Of a stretch of 64,000 nt of DNA, positions 22,754-35,369 are shown piece by piece. Numbering within the stretch: the stretch's first letter is position 1; each line of letters starts with the position of its first letter. The stretch is from Ceratodon purpureus (taxonomy: Eukaryota; Streptophyta; Bryopsida; Pseudoditrichales; Ditrichaceae). The DNA lies in assembly GCA_014871385.1 (NCBI GenBank), contig CM026427.1:186001-250000 (forward strand), read 5' to 3'. The notes beneath the pieces were generated by a model that was not told the DNA's origin, did not search any database, and worked only from the letters and a program-made list of their open reading frames with translations. The translations under genes were made by a program, and so were the position numbers.

Positions 22754-22846
22754 ATGGTTGGGTTTTATTTTGGTAAGTGAACAGGGGTATGTCGTGGGGT
22801 GCAATTCTGAGGTGAGAGGATTCTACATGTTGGACCCTTTTGTGTT

Positions 22847-22903
22847 GGAGCCCTGGAGCCCTGCGTTCTGGAGCCCTGGAGCCCTGCGTTCTGGAGCCCA
22901 GGA
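22847..22903. repeat. Tandem repeat of GGAGCCCT units
   Basis: About two and a quarter copies of a 25-bp unit, GGAGCCCTGGAGCCCTGCG plus TTCT, upstream of the EMB2004-like gene. A 266-codon frame across this area is a by-product of repeats and is not called a gene. Confidence 0.8.
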
Positions 22904-23075
22904 AGCTTTCTCATCCATCGGAGCCGGGGTGCACCTGGGGTGCGATTACATGTGCGAAGGCCTTGGGTTGGACACCTCACACTGGGCATTGGTCTCCTCG
23001 CGCGCGCAAGTGTGTGTGTGTGGGGAGTTGTGGTGTTGTGTAATTGGTTTTGTTTTTGTTGCAGCCACATCCCTG

Positions 23076-23130
23076 CTTCGCCTCGCCTCGCCTCGCCTCG
23101 CCTCGCCTCTCCTCGCCTCGCCTCGCCTGG
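23076..23130. repeat. (CGCCT)n microsatellite in the likely 5' leader
   Basis: About ten CGCCT pentamers with one variant copy, 90-140 bp upstream of the proposed ATG of the EMB2004-like gene. It may lie in its untranslated leader or promoter. Confidence 0.9.
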
Positions 23131-23216
23131 GATCCCCACTCCTGTCTGTGCCACCACTACTGCCCACTGAGCACTCATACTCTCGTCCCCGCCTTCCCCC
23201 TCTCCACCTCCTCCTC

Positions 23217-26200
23217 ATGGCGGTATGCTCCCCCCCCCTTCTGTGTCCAACTCTATCACCTCTTTCTACATGCCCAGCAGGGTTCTCACCATGTGTTCTT
23301 CTCTCTGGGATTGTTTGTTTCTGTGCTCTTTTGCAGACCATCCCAGTCAAACTTAAGTGGGCTATGGACTACAAAGGTGCGTTTCTTTTACTGTTCTTTT
23401 TGCTTGCTGTCGCTTCTCTTACCCGACGCACGCACCCACGCACGCATTCATTGAATACTTATGGTGTGGTCTCACTGACGCCGGGAACATTGGTTTCGGT
23501 TCCATGGCTCATCGACCCTGAGAAAACCCTCTCGAAGCTCTGGGGTGCACTGATTTAGGGTTTTAGTTTGACAATTCTCCATCCTCATCTATTAATTCGT
23601 CAAGAGCTTTGACGAATGTTTCATCACCTTCAGAACGCACTCTTAGTGTTTCATATAGAGCTTTGACGTTGGGTTTCTGATCCGTAATAAATGTTCTAAC
23701 AAGATTTCGATGATTGGGTGGACTCCTGGTTTTGACTGAGAGCAGGTTCTTCTGCATCATTATCGTCTTCTTCTTCTTTCCATTCTAGCTCCCTATCGCT
23801 CTGGACCCATGTCGCACTTGTTCCTAGGTCCATGCCCTCGCCATCCCAATTATGCTCCCAGGTCAGGGCTGACAACAACCGCCCTCGTCGCTCTGTTTCT
23901 CCGAGCACTTCCAAATCCGAGAAGTACTACTTTACCACGGAATCGGATGAGCCCTCTACTTCGTCCCCAATGAATGCCGACTCCGTGCCGTTGCTGGCCG
24001 GTGCTGCTGCTGCTCTCGGCTTAGGATATGGTAAGCCCAACCTCAGAGGTTTAATCTCCATGTTTTCCTTGAGTTTTTCCAAACCATTCACACACAGGCC
24101 CTGTCTTATCTCAACAATTTGTTTACGCTTCAGTCGTACCAAAGCCGTAGCAATTCTGGATCATCTTTATTATCCGTGAGGTTTTGCGTTCGCAATTGTG
24201 TGCGTTGGTGCCAGCAGGTTCAATTTTGAGGGTGCTATTGCGATGGCCGAAAATGTGTTGTTCCTTCAAATGATTTCTAAATTTGTTTCTTTTATTTATA
24301 TGTCAATTTAACGTTTCTGGACTCAAATTATGTTCGTCTTGACGGGCTTCTCAGTGGTCTATAAGCACTTTAGCAAGAACGGTTGGTCGCTGAGCATGCC
24401 CAAGATGAACACTGGAGTAGAAGTAGGAGGAGCGGGAGCAGGTTCTGATAAGAAGTTCCGTCGCGAATCAATGGCAAAACTGAATGAGTTCTCTCGAGAG
24501 CTTCGCACTTTCCGTGAAGTGGATTTGGCAGGTATCATATTCTTTTACATTGTTGTTTGTTGTTGAAGCCCAATTGTTATGATTGCCAAGCTATACTGCT
24601 ATCAAGTACCAGGAGAAGTGTCAAGTCAAGTCATGAGATACGAATTGACAATTTGATAATGTTTGCCCGTGCCGAAGTCTATCACCTGAGTTTTGGATCT
24701 GAGTGCCACCGAAACATGATAATAACTGCGTCTGTTCAGAATTGTAGCCTTGAAAATTGGTTGAGAGATTGTATGTGTGTATGCATGGGCATCTCATTGT
24801 CGCTATCGCTTTCTTCACACTGCACTGTAGATGCTCTAATATGGATTTAAGATATATCTATTATTTCTGTGTAGGTCGTGGATTTGGGGACGAGGGTTTT
24901 GTGTATCTAGCAGAGGGTTTAGCATTCAATCAGGTCAGTAGTTTCTCAACGAGTTGCTTGTACTGTAGTGTTTGTTTTATTTTATTTTGTGGCATGTAGT
25001 CTTGTAGGAGATTGATGTCTGGGAGAAGTCTTACCTGTTTGTATCAGTTGCATTAAGATTGATTCCTGGCATGGTGGATTTTTAAATTATGCTATTTATA
25101 ATCCCTGATGAGGTGTAAATTTGGTCGCCAAAAGGACACTGTTACTTTCTGCTTGGTGAACCATTAGTTCACATCTCGCCGCTCTCTTCCTACCTGGAAT
25201 TCCTTAGTGCCTCCAGGGCAGGTGCGGCATCATTAACACGAGACGCGAATGGGGGGGCTTTTGCCATCAACACGTAGTGTAGCCTAGTATACGCGGGCAT
25301 AAGAGGATGCTGTGCCCTTTTGCCAAGTCTAGTCAGATCTTTGGTCCGGATAAGGTCCATTTTTGCATTGGCCTTCAATACCCAGAGTGCCTCTTAACTT
25401 GACTTTCAAAGCCCCGACTGTCCTGTTCTTAATCTTCTTGTGGGGTTTCATGGATGAGACAGAGTGCTGAGAGTGTCGATTTCTCGGCCAATGGTATTAC
25501 TGCTATAGGAGTTAAAGCGTTGTCTCAAGTGATACCAACAAACACGTTTTTGAAAACCCTAAACTTCTCCGGCAACAGCATTGGCGATGAAGGTGCTACG
25601 GTATGGATCACTGGCGATACCTGTGTCTGCTATGTGGGAAGATGAGGTTGCTTCTCTTTTCTCGAAGGTGTTTTCTGTCAAACAGCAGTGTGCATTTTAA
25701 TTCTTTCCAGCATACTTACACTTCTGTGCAATATTTCCATTTTTTCTGCACTGATGTTCTTTATGTGACAGGAACTAGCAGGGTTACTGGAAAAGAATCA
25801 CGGAATAACAAAACTTCAGCTAAATAGCATTAACGTTGGTGACGAGGTATGGTTCCTTGTCCTGAAATTTGAATTTCTTTACATCGAGTAGGATCTCTGA
25901 CTTGGTCCCACCTGAAAAGAGGTTAAACTTGGAAATGTGTACCGAATTGGTTTTTTTCGCTGGATTTTTTGGCTCTTGCTTTGCAAGCACATTACATTTT
26001 TTTTCCCGATATCTACAACGATTGCAACTGATTTTGAGTTTGATCTAATTGGTTGCAGGGAGCTAAAGCTATTGCTGAAATGCTGAAGAAGAACGAGCAT
26101 ATTACACACCTGGAGCTCAACAATAATGTCATTGACTACGCGGTAATGGAGGCCGGTGATTATTTCCTCAATTTTACAAAGAGTGATATATCTCTGTATA

Positions 26201-29200
26201 TGATATGCCAGCTGTCATTATCATCAGATCATTAACAATGACCAGCAGAGACAGGTTTTTCTGATGTGACCCGTTTGATAGGACATTTCTCCTAATAGTG
26301 TTTTACTTTCGCAATGATTTGCAGGGGTTTGCTGCAATTGCGGATGCTCTAACTACCAATAAAACTCTTCGGAGTGTTCACATTAAGTAAGCTGTTTCTG
26401 AGTTGATCTCAATTAACTTTTGCAGAAGTAATTTTCTGATTTGGGGTTGTTGTATCAAGTTTGTCATGGCAACAAGGTTTTCTGCGGAAGCAATTTTGTT
26501 CTAGCTTCTACAATTGCTTATTGGAAGAGCACTTGACGAGTGTTGGCTGAAACTATTGATTCAATTATTCCTATGGTATTGTCCTTAGGTTGACAGAATT
26601 ACCTGAAGGGCTTTTATGCATCGTGTTTAGATAATGAGTTCTATCATGAAGCTATGTTTGACTGGACGTTTGCTCTTACGCCATAATTGGATGAGATATC
26701 GATCACAAAGAGCTTCGAGAGCTAGTGTCGAGAGCTGGTATTAATTGATAGAACCAGTGTTGTCGGGTTTAATCTGCATTGTGATTTATTTAATTTTTCC
26801 AATGCAGTAACAACTACGGTGGTGCTCTTGGAGGTTCTGCATTTGCGAAGGGGTTGGAGGGGAACAAAAGCTTGCGTGTGAGTCATTAGACAATTTGCTT
26901 GTTCTTTATCTTTAAGCTTAGGATATTGATTTTTGCATGCAAGAGTCTCTAGCACGCGTTCTGGATATTTCTCCTCGCGAAGGTGGTATCAAAAATGCCG
27001 CTTATGTATTGATTTGTGAGGGACAATTTCCAATATTACGTCAGTCCTTGCATCACATGCAGTAGAAATCAGGTCGAAACTCTGCTTCGCTGGTTGTTTC
27101 TTTTGGTCATTTTACTCTGGAAACGAGGGCGGGAGGGGGGACACTGTTATCTTCGAGTGATGTCGGTTCATTTCACATTATTTTTGTTTACATGTCTGGA
27201 TTACTTATTAGAGGTGTCCTTTAACGATACCGTTAAGAAATAATCTTATTGTTGTTATACTGGTAATATGTACACGTGTATGCATGAAGATTCTGCTATT
27301 AACCAGGGTATGGAATATTTAGGAGCTTCACCTCCATGGAAATGATATGGGCAATGAAGGCATTCGAGAATTGATGGTCGGCTTGATGACTCATAAAGGT
27401 GCTTCTATGCACCTTGTTCTAGTTCATTAGGTGTGATTTTGCTATTGAGTTATTCCGACTTAAAATTGTTTGTGTTATCTCTATCTCGTCAATGTATTAG
27501 TGATGGATTTCGTAATTTGGAGTTTTCGAAGCTGTGTACCTCATATCACCTAACGTGGTCTGAAGTCCTGAAGTGAACCTGTGACATGTGAGCAGGAAAG
27601 ATCTCCTCATTAGACATTGGGAACAACAAAATAGGACCAAAGGGTGCGTTCCATGTTGCAGAGTATATGAAGAAGGTTAAAAGTCTACAGTGGTTGAACA
27701 TGTACATGAATGACATTGGTGATCAGGTTCAATTTTGATACCTAACCTTCCGCAACCTACTCTTGCTGCACGGACGCAGCCATTTTGGAGACGGAATATT
27801 TGTCATTTTTTTATTAATTTTAGTGTTCTTTAAATGCACATATCTTGTTGTCGTGCTCTATCTGGGCATTTCTCTTGTTACGTGATCCAAGTGTCTTTGC
27901 CCTTTGATATCATGTTCCAAATAATTTCAAGTATCCGTATTTTACTGAATTTTTTTGAATGTTCAGGGAGCAGAAAGAATAGCTGAAGCCTTGAAGCGGA
28001 ACAGATCCATTGTCACAATAGACTTGGTAAGTTTCACTAAAATACTTTGTGCAAAATAACTCGAAGTGGTTGCATTTTGATTGTCATACCAGGTGTTTAT
28101 CGTGCCTGTGTGCCTTTATCCTGAACAGAAGCGTTTTGATTTACACAGGGTGGAAACAATATTTCAGCCGAAGGCACTTCTCACTTAGCAGCTGCTTTGA
28201 AAGATAATACAACAATCACCACTGTAAGTGCGTTCTTCATTTAGGAAAATTATTTATAGCTTTAGATATTGTAAAACCATGCACTTACTGGAGATATTTA
28301 CAAGGAGAGAGAACTTCTTCTTTGACGATATAGTTTTTGCAATAACGAGTAAATTTATGTTTTCCTACTGAGATTTGCAGTATGCAATACAGATCCCAAT
28401 TTGGAGGCTGTCTTACTTCTGTCTATGTGTTGCATGCAGTTTGAGTTCAGCTACAACCCAATTGGAATGAATGGAGCGAAAGTGTTGGCTGATACCCTGA
28501 AGTTCCATGGCAAAATCGAAACACTACGCTTGGGCTGGTGCCAGGTATATCTATTAGTCTGGAAAACACCGTCCAGTATAGTGAATAATTTGGTTCCTAC
28601 CGCCACTGAGGTCAAGATTATGTAGCAACAACCTCTTCGTCATAGTTGTCCGATTTCTCTTTACTGTATTTTCCTGGCTGTTTACCTCTTTCATCATTTT
28701 GTTAACTTCTCTGAAGTCGGGTTAGTTATTTTCTTGCACCGCTTCTAGTGTGAGTAGTCAAGCATATTAAATGATATTTAGGTTAAGCTCTTATGTTTGC
28801 TTTGCCACTTCATAGGAAAGTTCGAAATTTCTTTTCATGTCATATTATTTATATTTTATTGTTGTTTGCTTGCTTGTGTCTCCAGATAGGTGTGAAGGGA
28901 GCGGAGGCCATTGCTGATTGCCTGCTTTACAATGCTACCATCTCAACATTAGACTTGCGTGCAAACTCTCTCGGTGATGATGTATGCATCTTTAAAAAAG
29001 CATATTCATATTGGAATCTGTTTCGTATATCGGAAGAAATGAGCATACAAATTGTTGGTTATATAACGAACATGTAGTGCAGTACACCAGGTCAGTGTCC
29101 TCCAGGTTTAAGATTGTTTAGAGTGTTATTTTTGCCGATTTTTTCACACAAATGGATTTGTATATAACAACAGGGTGCGGCTGTGCTAGCAAAGAGTTTG

Positions 29201-30107
29201 AAAGTAGTCAATGAGCATTTGACGTCACTTGATTTGGGGTTCAACGAGATCAGGGTAAGATACTTTGCTCTGATTCAATACTGCATACACATTTGGTCAA
29301 ACTCAGAACATGCTAGAGTCATACGTAGAACCACCCGTTTTCTCACTCAGAGCTTCCCCTCATAGCTCACCTACTTCTTCACCTTATTTGCCCCTCTGAT
29401 TGGAGCATAGATTCTAAGAAGACCGAATTTCACATATCCCTGAATTACCTCTGCTAGTATCTAGCATTTCCGGTTTTTGCTCTCTTCATAAACCAGCCGA
29501 GAATCTTTAAAATCTAGGTAGCAAAGTGGTTGACTTTACAAATAACTTTGATACTTTAGAGCAAATGGGATTCGGAATGCAGCAATATGTAACCTAATTC
29601 TGCATGAGGAAACTTGTTTATCTGTCCTTATGTGAATTGCATATTTCTTAGTTGACCTTAGAGAAATTATGTGTTAAAGTTGCGTTTTGGTTCACCTGAT
29701 GTGATATGATGGATTTACCTTTCTCTCCAGGATACTGGAGCTTTTGCACTAGCGCAGGCATTAAAAGCAAATGGTGAAGCAGCCGTTTCAACATTAAATC
29801 TTACTAGCAACTTTCTCACTAAATATGGCCAGGTTTGCCAACATTCTCATTTACTTGTTCCACACTGTCATTGCTTCGTTTCAGGTTTTGGGAATCTTCC
29901 ATTCGGATCATAGATGAAGTTATTCTGATTTTTAAGTGACAATCTAGACAATATGATTCTCTTTGAACCCGTAAGTTACAGTTAGTCGAATCTATAGTTT
30001 CCTTTCTTATTATGTAATTTATCTTGTGCATGCAGGTCGCCCTCACTGAAGCGAAGGATCATGTGAGTGAGATGAATGACGGAAAGGAAGTCAATATATA
30101 TTTTTAG
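23217..30107 (+). CDS. Leucine-rich-repeat (RNI-like) protein resembling plastid EMB2004
   Basis: A spliced gene of 19 coding exons: 23217-23222, 23337-23376, 23746-24030, 24355-24531, 24875-24933, 25463-25600, 25772-25846, 26059-26142, 26325-26386, 26808-26877, 27323-27398, 27596-27726, 27967-28026, 28149-28223, 28440-28544, 28886-28981, 29174-29254, 29731-29832, 30036-30107. All junctions are GT-AG and phases agree throughout, giving 597 residues. Residues 1 to about 110 are Ser-rich and transit-like (SSASLSSSSSFHSSS). From about residue 170 to 575 there are ribonuclease-inhibitor-type leucine-rich repeats of about 28 residues, such as GAKAIAEMLKKNEHITHLEL. The segment KGAFHVAEYMKKVKSLQWL is what I recall from the plant EMB2004 family (about 600 residues, embryo development, plastid), so the assignment is by memory. 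Function is inferred. The first three exons are the least certain. Confidence 0.85.
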
Positions 30108-31560
30108 ATAGCATGCAACTGAACATTGCCTCGTGGTTGATTCAAACACCACAAAGAGATTGTAGCTTTGGAGAGTCTTTGGTTGACAGGTTTGAGGTTG
30201 CGGTGTAGGAAACTCGGGACACGACATTGTGAAATCATGATTGTATTTTATAACCTTTATGATATCAATTTTGAGAGTGTGTTGCACGTGATGCGCATAA
30301 TTCTACAATCCCTGTATCCATGTGGCTCTGTTGTGATCCTGAGGCGCACTGTGATGGGTGATAACCAAGGGCTCCTTCAAATATTATGTCCGTGCGATCT
30401 TTAAATTGCAAACTGATATACTGTCATCAATGCATCAGGAGTGTTCTAAACTCCTAGAAAGGCTGCGAGTTAGAGGTTAGAAATGTAGGCCATTCTTTCC
30501 GCGCCAACAGTGTCATCCACTTTAACCTTCACATACCCTTCGAAAAGAAGACTGCAAGAATATTTTGTTGGATTCATTTGTTTAAAGCAAGGTACCCATA
30601 GGCTAACCTATACAAGTCCATGGAAAATTTGGATATATTATCTAGCGTACTCTTAGTGATGTATGAAGTTTTTGTTATAGACCTAGAAGAGGATAAAATA
30701 TAGAATAACTGTTGATTTTTGTAATTGGGCTAATTGAGTTCTTATGGGTAGATCCTACAATAGTCCTATGGACGATTGGTATGGAAGCTCATATGTCCGC
30801 TGCAACGAACTAGTTTTTTTGGCTTTTCTAAAAACAAATATAACCAACCCGTAATGATTTCAAACTATTGTGCTTACAATGTCTTCAGATTGGATTTCAA
30901 GCAAGCCACAAAGCCTCTAATCAATAAGAACTTGTGCTTCCTCAAGTAGACTTGCAATGATTCATGCTGCAAAAAACACCCCCTTGATGCGGTTTGCGCT
31001 TGTTCCAACATACAGGGCTATACTCTCCACATGGATGATGGCCCAATGTTGTCAAGTTGGGTACTTTTCCTAAAAACCTATGTATGTCCTCCTGAATGAC
31101 ACGACATTTCATCCCCACAAGTTGTGTTAACATATTAACAAGGATCGAAATATATATTAACAAAGTATTGTGTAGAAGAACCATTGGTGAAGAAATCTAA
31201 GGATATGCCTAAGTCTAGTCGGACTCAGTTAAACAAGGGATCCAGTTACATATGTCGACAAATATTACGGTGCGGCCTATAAAAGGTTGGCCGAGCTCAG
31301 TCTCATCAACAATAATCTTGCTCTTCAAAGTTTCAAGAAATTGATTCTTCAATACACGATCAACAACACTAGGCTAGCAGGCTCTTCTAAGCACGTGTGT
31401 GTACTCGGTGCATGTTTCCTCAATCATTTTCACTATCTTTTGCTTGTACAATAGATGTGCATAGGATTCAGTTGTTGCCAAAAACCTATTTTAAACCAAT
31501 AAGCTACCACATGAGAATGCAGTAATATAGAAGTCATCACGTTGTTGCTTGCTTTGGCAA
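30108..31560. other. Intergenic DNA downstream of the EMB2004-like gene
   Basis: No gene is supported. The first few hundred bases probably hold the 3' untranslated region. A TATA-like CCTATAAAAGG lies near 31277 but no gene can be tied to it. Confidence 0.4.
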
Positions 31561-31567
31561 ATAAGAG

Positions 31568-32119
31568 TTTTATGATACTAAATATATTTCATGTAAGGAT
31601 GAAGGCAAAGTAGGTGGCAACATTGATGCTGTATTACCTCGTCCCAATACAAATGCGTTGGGCTCCAAGAACAAGGGCAACAACATATCGATGACCATCT
31701 ACAATACCTCCTCCTGCTATCACAAGTATTCTGCAGCGCTTCACCGCGTCTACTATACTTGGAAGCCCTGTCAGCAAGCCATCTGCAGTTAGAGGTAGAA
31801 CACAACAGTACGGGTGTTGAAAAATAACCAACTGAATTCCCTCACTAAGGAAAAAGAACCCCAACAAACAATCAACAAAGACGTTGTTAATCAAGCACAC
31901 ATAGAAGGCTTAAGAGAGGAGAGCCCTTACATGAGTGGCGACATGGCCGTCAGCTCCAATGGCCTCGGCAATAATAGCAACCACCCCTACTTCGGCGGCC
32001 TTACGAGCCTCTTCAGTAGATTCCGCTACATCCAACACCTTCACTCCTGCATAGTGGGCTTCATCTACTGAATGCCTCAAGGGACTTGTAGGAACTCTAC
32101 TCCCTCCGCATATATACAC
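31568..32119 (-). pseudogene. Nitronate monooxygenase (2-nitropropane dioxygenase-like) fragment
   Basis: Two minus-strand pieces match the FMN-binding half of nitronate monooxygenases, which oxidise alkyl nitronates. The first (about 31931-32110) reads AGVKVLDVAESTEEARKAAE and VVAIIAEAIGADGHVATH. The second (31636-31782) reads DGLLTGLPSIVDAV, then VIAGGGIVDG and LVLGAQRICIGTR, close to the family's GG-binding and MGTRF-type motifs. A trace of the following segment (LHPYMK) survives near 31575. Plausible intron ends exist (GTAAGG at 31930, CTGCAG before 31782), but joining there shifts the frame by one base, and the N-terminal half of the protein is absent. It is therefore best read as a decayed partial copy. 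Confidence 0.6.
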
Positions 32120-32925
32120 TATAAGTAACCCGTGTTTTTGGAGATGTTCTCAAAAGACATGGTCGTCTTTTTGTAATGTCTCTATGTTGGTTATTCATGT
32201 CTTCGAGAAGGTGAAGATGTTTAAGCGTTTTTGGAGATAAATTGGGCTTATCATGTCCAGACAAGAGCATGTTGGCCTAAAAACGCAAAGATGTCTAGAA
32301 AAACGTCTCTGTCTATGGGGACGTGGCAAAAGACATCCTTGTAAACACAAAATTGCCACGTTGGCAATGGCCTTGGTTTGACACACGGTAAATGGGCGCA
32401 AAGTTATTGGACTACGAGGTAACTTCCTGCCCGTACTGAAAAAAATAGTAGGAAGGGCACGGTCAGCGAAGGGAGCAGGAAAAAGCCTTCATTTCATTAA
32501 AGAACTTGTTTTTATTTTTTCTTTGTATATGTGTTACAGCAGAACCTTCCTCGCCAAACTTCAGTCAGGGACGGCAGCAACGGTGACAACTACAACTACT
32601 ACCGGATTCCTAGGACGACTAGGGACCAGGGTAGCATATAATCTCGGCAGTTAGAACATAAAGCTCTCTCTGAATTTTCCCCGTACGTAGGTAGGAAGAC
32701 ATGGCTCTAGGCTGCGGCCAGACATTTCGTGCAAAATGGGGTCCCTAAAAGGCCCCCTAAGGCAGCCCGGGTTAGGTGAACCGGCTGCCCAAAAGCATGG
32801 TTGTCATAACAGACCGATCATCCGTTAGTCCGTCAGTTCGTCATGGTGACAAGACACACCCCCATGTCCGTCACATAAGGGCATTGACCGGTTGACTCAC
32901 GGTAAGGGTAAAACGAATTTACCTA
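32120..32925. other. Intergenic DNA; possible worn hAT-like end at 32796
   Basis: No gene. At 32796 the sequence CATGGTTGTCATAACAGAC resembles the right terminus of the hAT-type element in inverse orientation (CAGGGTTGTCACGG), and is followed by repeated GTCCGTCA motifs. I could not find a matching second end or an 8-bp duplication. Confidence 0.3.
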
Positions 32926-32929
32926 GTGC

Positions 32930-33542
32930 TAACTTTCGCGCGCGATCGCGCTCGCGCGCATCCATTCCGGCGCGAGCAAATAAGCGAGTGCAAAAAAAAG
33001 ATTTTTTTTTTTTTTTTTTTTTTTTTCGCACTCGCCTGTATGCTCGCGCCCATCCGCACTCGGGCGCGCGCAGACGGGCGCGAGCGTATCAGCAAACGCA
33101 CACACAGAAACCAGCCAAAGTTTTTTAAAAAAAATTAATTTTTTTTTTTTAAAATTTTTTTTTCGCACTCGCCCCTATACTCGCGCCGGTCCGCACTCGC
33201 CCGATGGCGTGCGCCGGACTTCCACCAAGTTGTTGTTCATTTCATTTTGGTGCTACTCCTACCATTGAGTGCGAGCACTCGGGCGCGCGCACACGGGCGC
33301 GAGCATATCAGCAAGCGCGCACACAGAAACCAGCCTAAGTTTTTAATTTTTTTTTTTTTATTTTTTTTTTGCACACTCTTGTATGCTCGCGCCTGCCGGC
33401 ACTGGCCCGTCCACACTCGCCTGATGGCGTGCGCCGGACTTCCACCAAGTTGTTGTTCGTTTCATTTTGGTGCTTCTCCTACCATTGAGTGCGAGCACTC
33501 GAGCGCGCGCATATCAGCACACAGAAACCAGCCTAAGTTTTT

Positions 33543-33587
<45 letters not shown>

Positions 33588-33735
33588 ACTCGCTTGTATG
33601 CTCGCGCTTGTCCGCACTCGGGCGCGCGCAGAGGGGTGCGAGGGTATCAGCGAACGCGCACATAGAAACCAGCCAAAGTTTTTTTAAAAAATAATTAATT
33701 TATTTATTTTTTTAATTTTTTTTTTTGCACTCAAC
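32930..33735. repeat. Tandem array of GC-rich units separated by poly-T
   Basis: Four direct copies start near 33026, 33162, 33370 and 33586. Each begins with a long T-run, then GCACTCGCnTGTATGCTCGCGC, a GGGCGCGCGC stretch, CAGAAACCAGCC and AAGTTTTT. The middle two copies carry an extra 80 bp (GGCGTGCGCCGGACTTCCAC onward). A copy in opposite orientation (GCGCGAGCAAATAAGCGAGT) lies at about 32930-33000, so the left edge can fold back. Frames on either strand here are repeat artefacts. Confidence 0.8.
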
Positions 33736-34029
33736 TTGTTCTACTGTCAACACCAAACCGCTAAAATATGGTAGAACCTCTTCAAAGGCTTGCAACATAG
33801 CAGCCCTCGCCCTACGATCTGCACCACCGCAACTATTATTACTCTCTACTTGACATATGTCTTTCCAGGCCTTGTCGTTGCGAGACAAAACGCTTGTTGG
33901 CAACATGCCAACAACCCCACTAAAAGATGGTTTATGTGGCACATTCCTTGTGCTGCCAGTCAGTTTTAAATCCTTTCTAATCTCCACGTTGCCACTATGA
34001 GCCCCAATGACTGACAAGGACTTCTCCAT
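33712..34029 (-). other. Unrecognised reading frame beside the tandem array
   Basis: A 105-codon minus-strand frame (MEKSLSVIGAHSGNVEIRKD onward, with ARAAMLQAFEEVLPYFSGLV) that runs into the poly-T array. No family is recognised. It may belong with the remnants at 35370-36686. Confidence 0.25.
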
Positions 34030-34059
34030 CTGCTCAATTGCTGTAGCTCTGAGTCATTG

Positions 34060-35260
34060 ATCTTGTATCTTCCATACATATATGATATGGTGATGCACAA
34101 TTTTCTCCGTTAATCGAACCTAGGCAGGCAGTATAAAAATGTGCACTCTATACAATGGAATTGGCAAGATAGGCCGCCACCTTATATGTGCACGCATGTC
34201 ACAAGGTTCTGGCGCCACAGAGGTGGCAAACAGTCCCCCCACCCAGTTGGATTCAGCACGTTTTCTGATGGCAGCATTCGCCTAAGTTGTTGTCCCTACG
34301 GTAGGCTTACCCCTCTTCTGCTCGCAGTATATGCAGTTTATTGTACACGGAGGCTTAGATTAAAGTCGGTACATACACTCGATCGTCTTTATGTCCACAG
34401 CGAGGTGCCACTCCACATGGAATTCACCAACTTTGGTGATTTGAAGTTTTTGGCCATTGGACTGTGCTGCAATCATAGCTGGAAGTTTGGATTTCTCAAA
34501 TATCCAAGAGAGAACTTTGTAGGACTCCTTTTCCACTCGAAAGGTTGCAACTAGCCAAATTTCCTACTCCAATTGGACTAAGAAAAACAAGGTATGGTCC
34601 TTTTGAATGTGTGTGTCGAGTGCCCTATTCATCAATGTGATGCTGACACAGGGAAAGTTAACTTGCGAGCGGCGAGCGGAGAGCGGAGAGCTTACACGGA
34701 AGAGCAGAGATTTGACTTTGACCAAGTTTTTGGGAAAATAATTGCATCCTATAACCGTAGAGTAGTACTAAATATAGGGTACTATTTTTAGTATTCCATA
34801 AAAAATATGTAAATAATTCCGTGGATTTATTATTTGAAACCACTTTATTTCACATTCACATATAAACTACATTTATATAGAAACATAAAATTAGGGCTGA
34901 CGTAGTAATGACGTCATGTTCAAAGGTAATAAATGAGTTGATTCAAACTAAATGAGGTCCAGGTTTTCATCGCTTTTGCTATAGTTAAAGGAATTTTGCA
35001 TAGCAGATATTATACTGTTGAAAACTTCTTGGAATATTTAAAAACACGTGAACAATAATGCTCATAATGAGTCCAAAATTATATACCTCCCAAATATGCT
35101 TGACTTCATTGATAATTTCTTTGTCTTTGGATAAGATCTACTTAGCTTTTTAAGTCAATTATTATTCCATATATACCTAGGTGCTGACACGTTCAAATTT
35201 CTTGCCATTCACAATCTCAACCTCGTCCAATTTCATGACAAATACTAGCGGTGCCCCTCT
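34060..35260. other. Intergenic DNA
   Basis: No supported gene. A purine-rich motif, GCGAGCGGCGAGCGGAGAGC, occurs at 34669; related motifs occur near 11409 and 44346. Confidence 0.35.
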
Positions 35261-35369
35261 TAACTCTATGGAAACATGGCAAGTGGTTGTAAGGGCACAA
35301 TTTTCTTGATAAATGCATCTGCTGACAACAAACAGTGAAAACAACAAACTGAGGAGATTACATTACCTT

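Noticed and set aside
22758-23558. 266-codon plus-strand frame upstream of the EMB2004-like gene
   Set aside because: Covers tandem GGAGCCCT and CGCCT repeats and overlaps good splice sites; composition is repeat-driven.
23563-23914. Minus-strand frames opposite the third EMB2004-like exon
   Set aside because: The part over 23746-23914 mirrors the Ser-rich exon. The remainder (ending DELIDEDGELSN) looks protein-like but has no start, partner exon or known family.
32892-33687. Frames of 60-146 codons on both strands in the poly-T array
   Set aside because: Encode Phe/Lys runs and Arg/Ala repeats from the tandem units; not genes.
32930-33735. CRISPR-like array
   Set aside because: Units are 135-215 bp, contain long T-runs, and have no unique spacers of fixed length; the genome is eukaryotic.
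34141-34554. 137-codon plus-strand frame
   Set aside because: Mixed composition without a motif, no splice or neighbour support.
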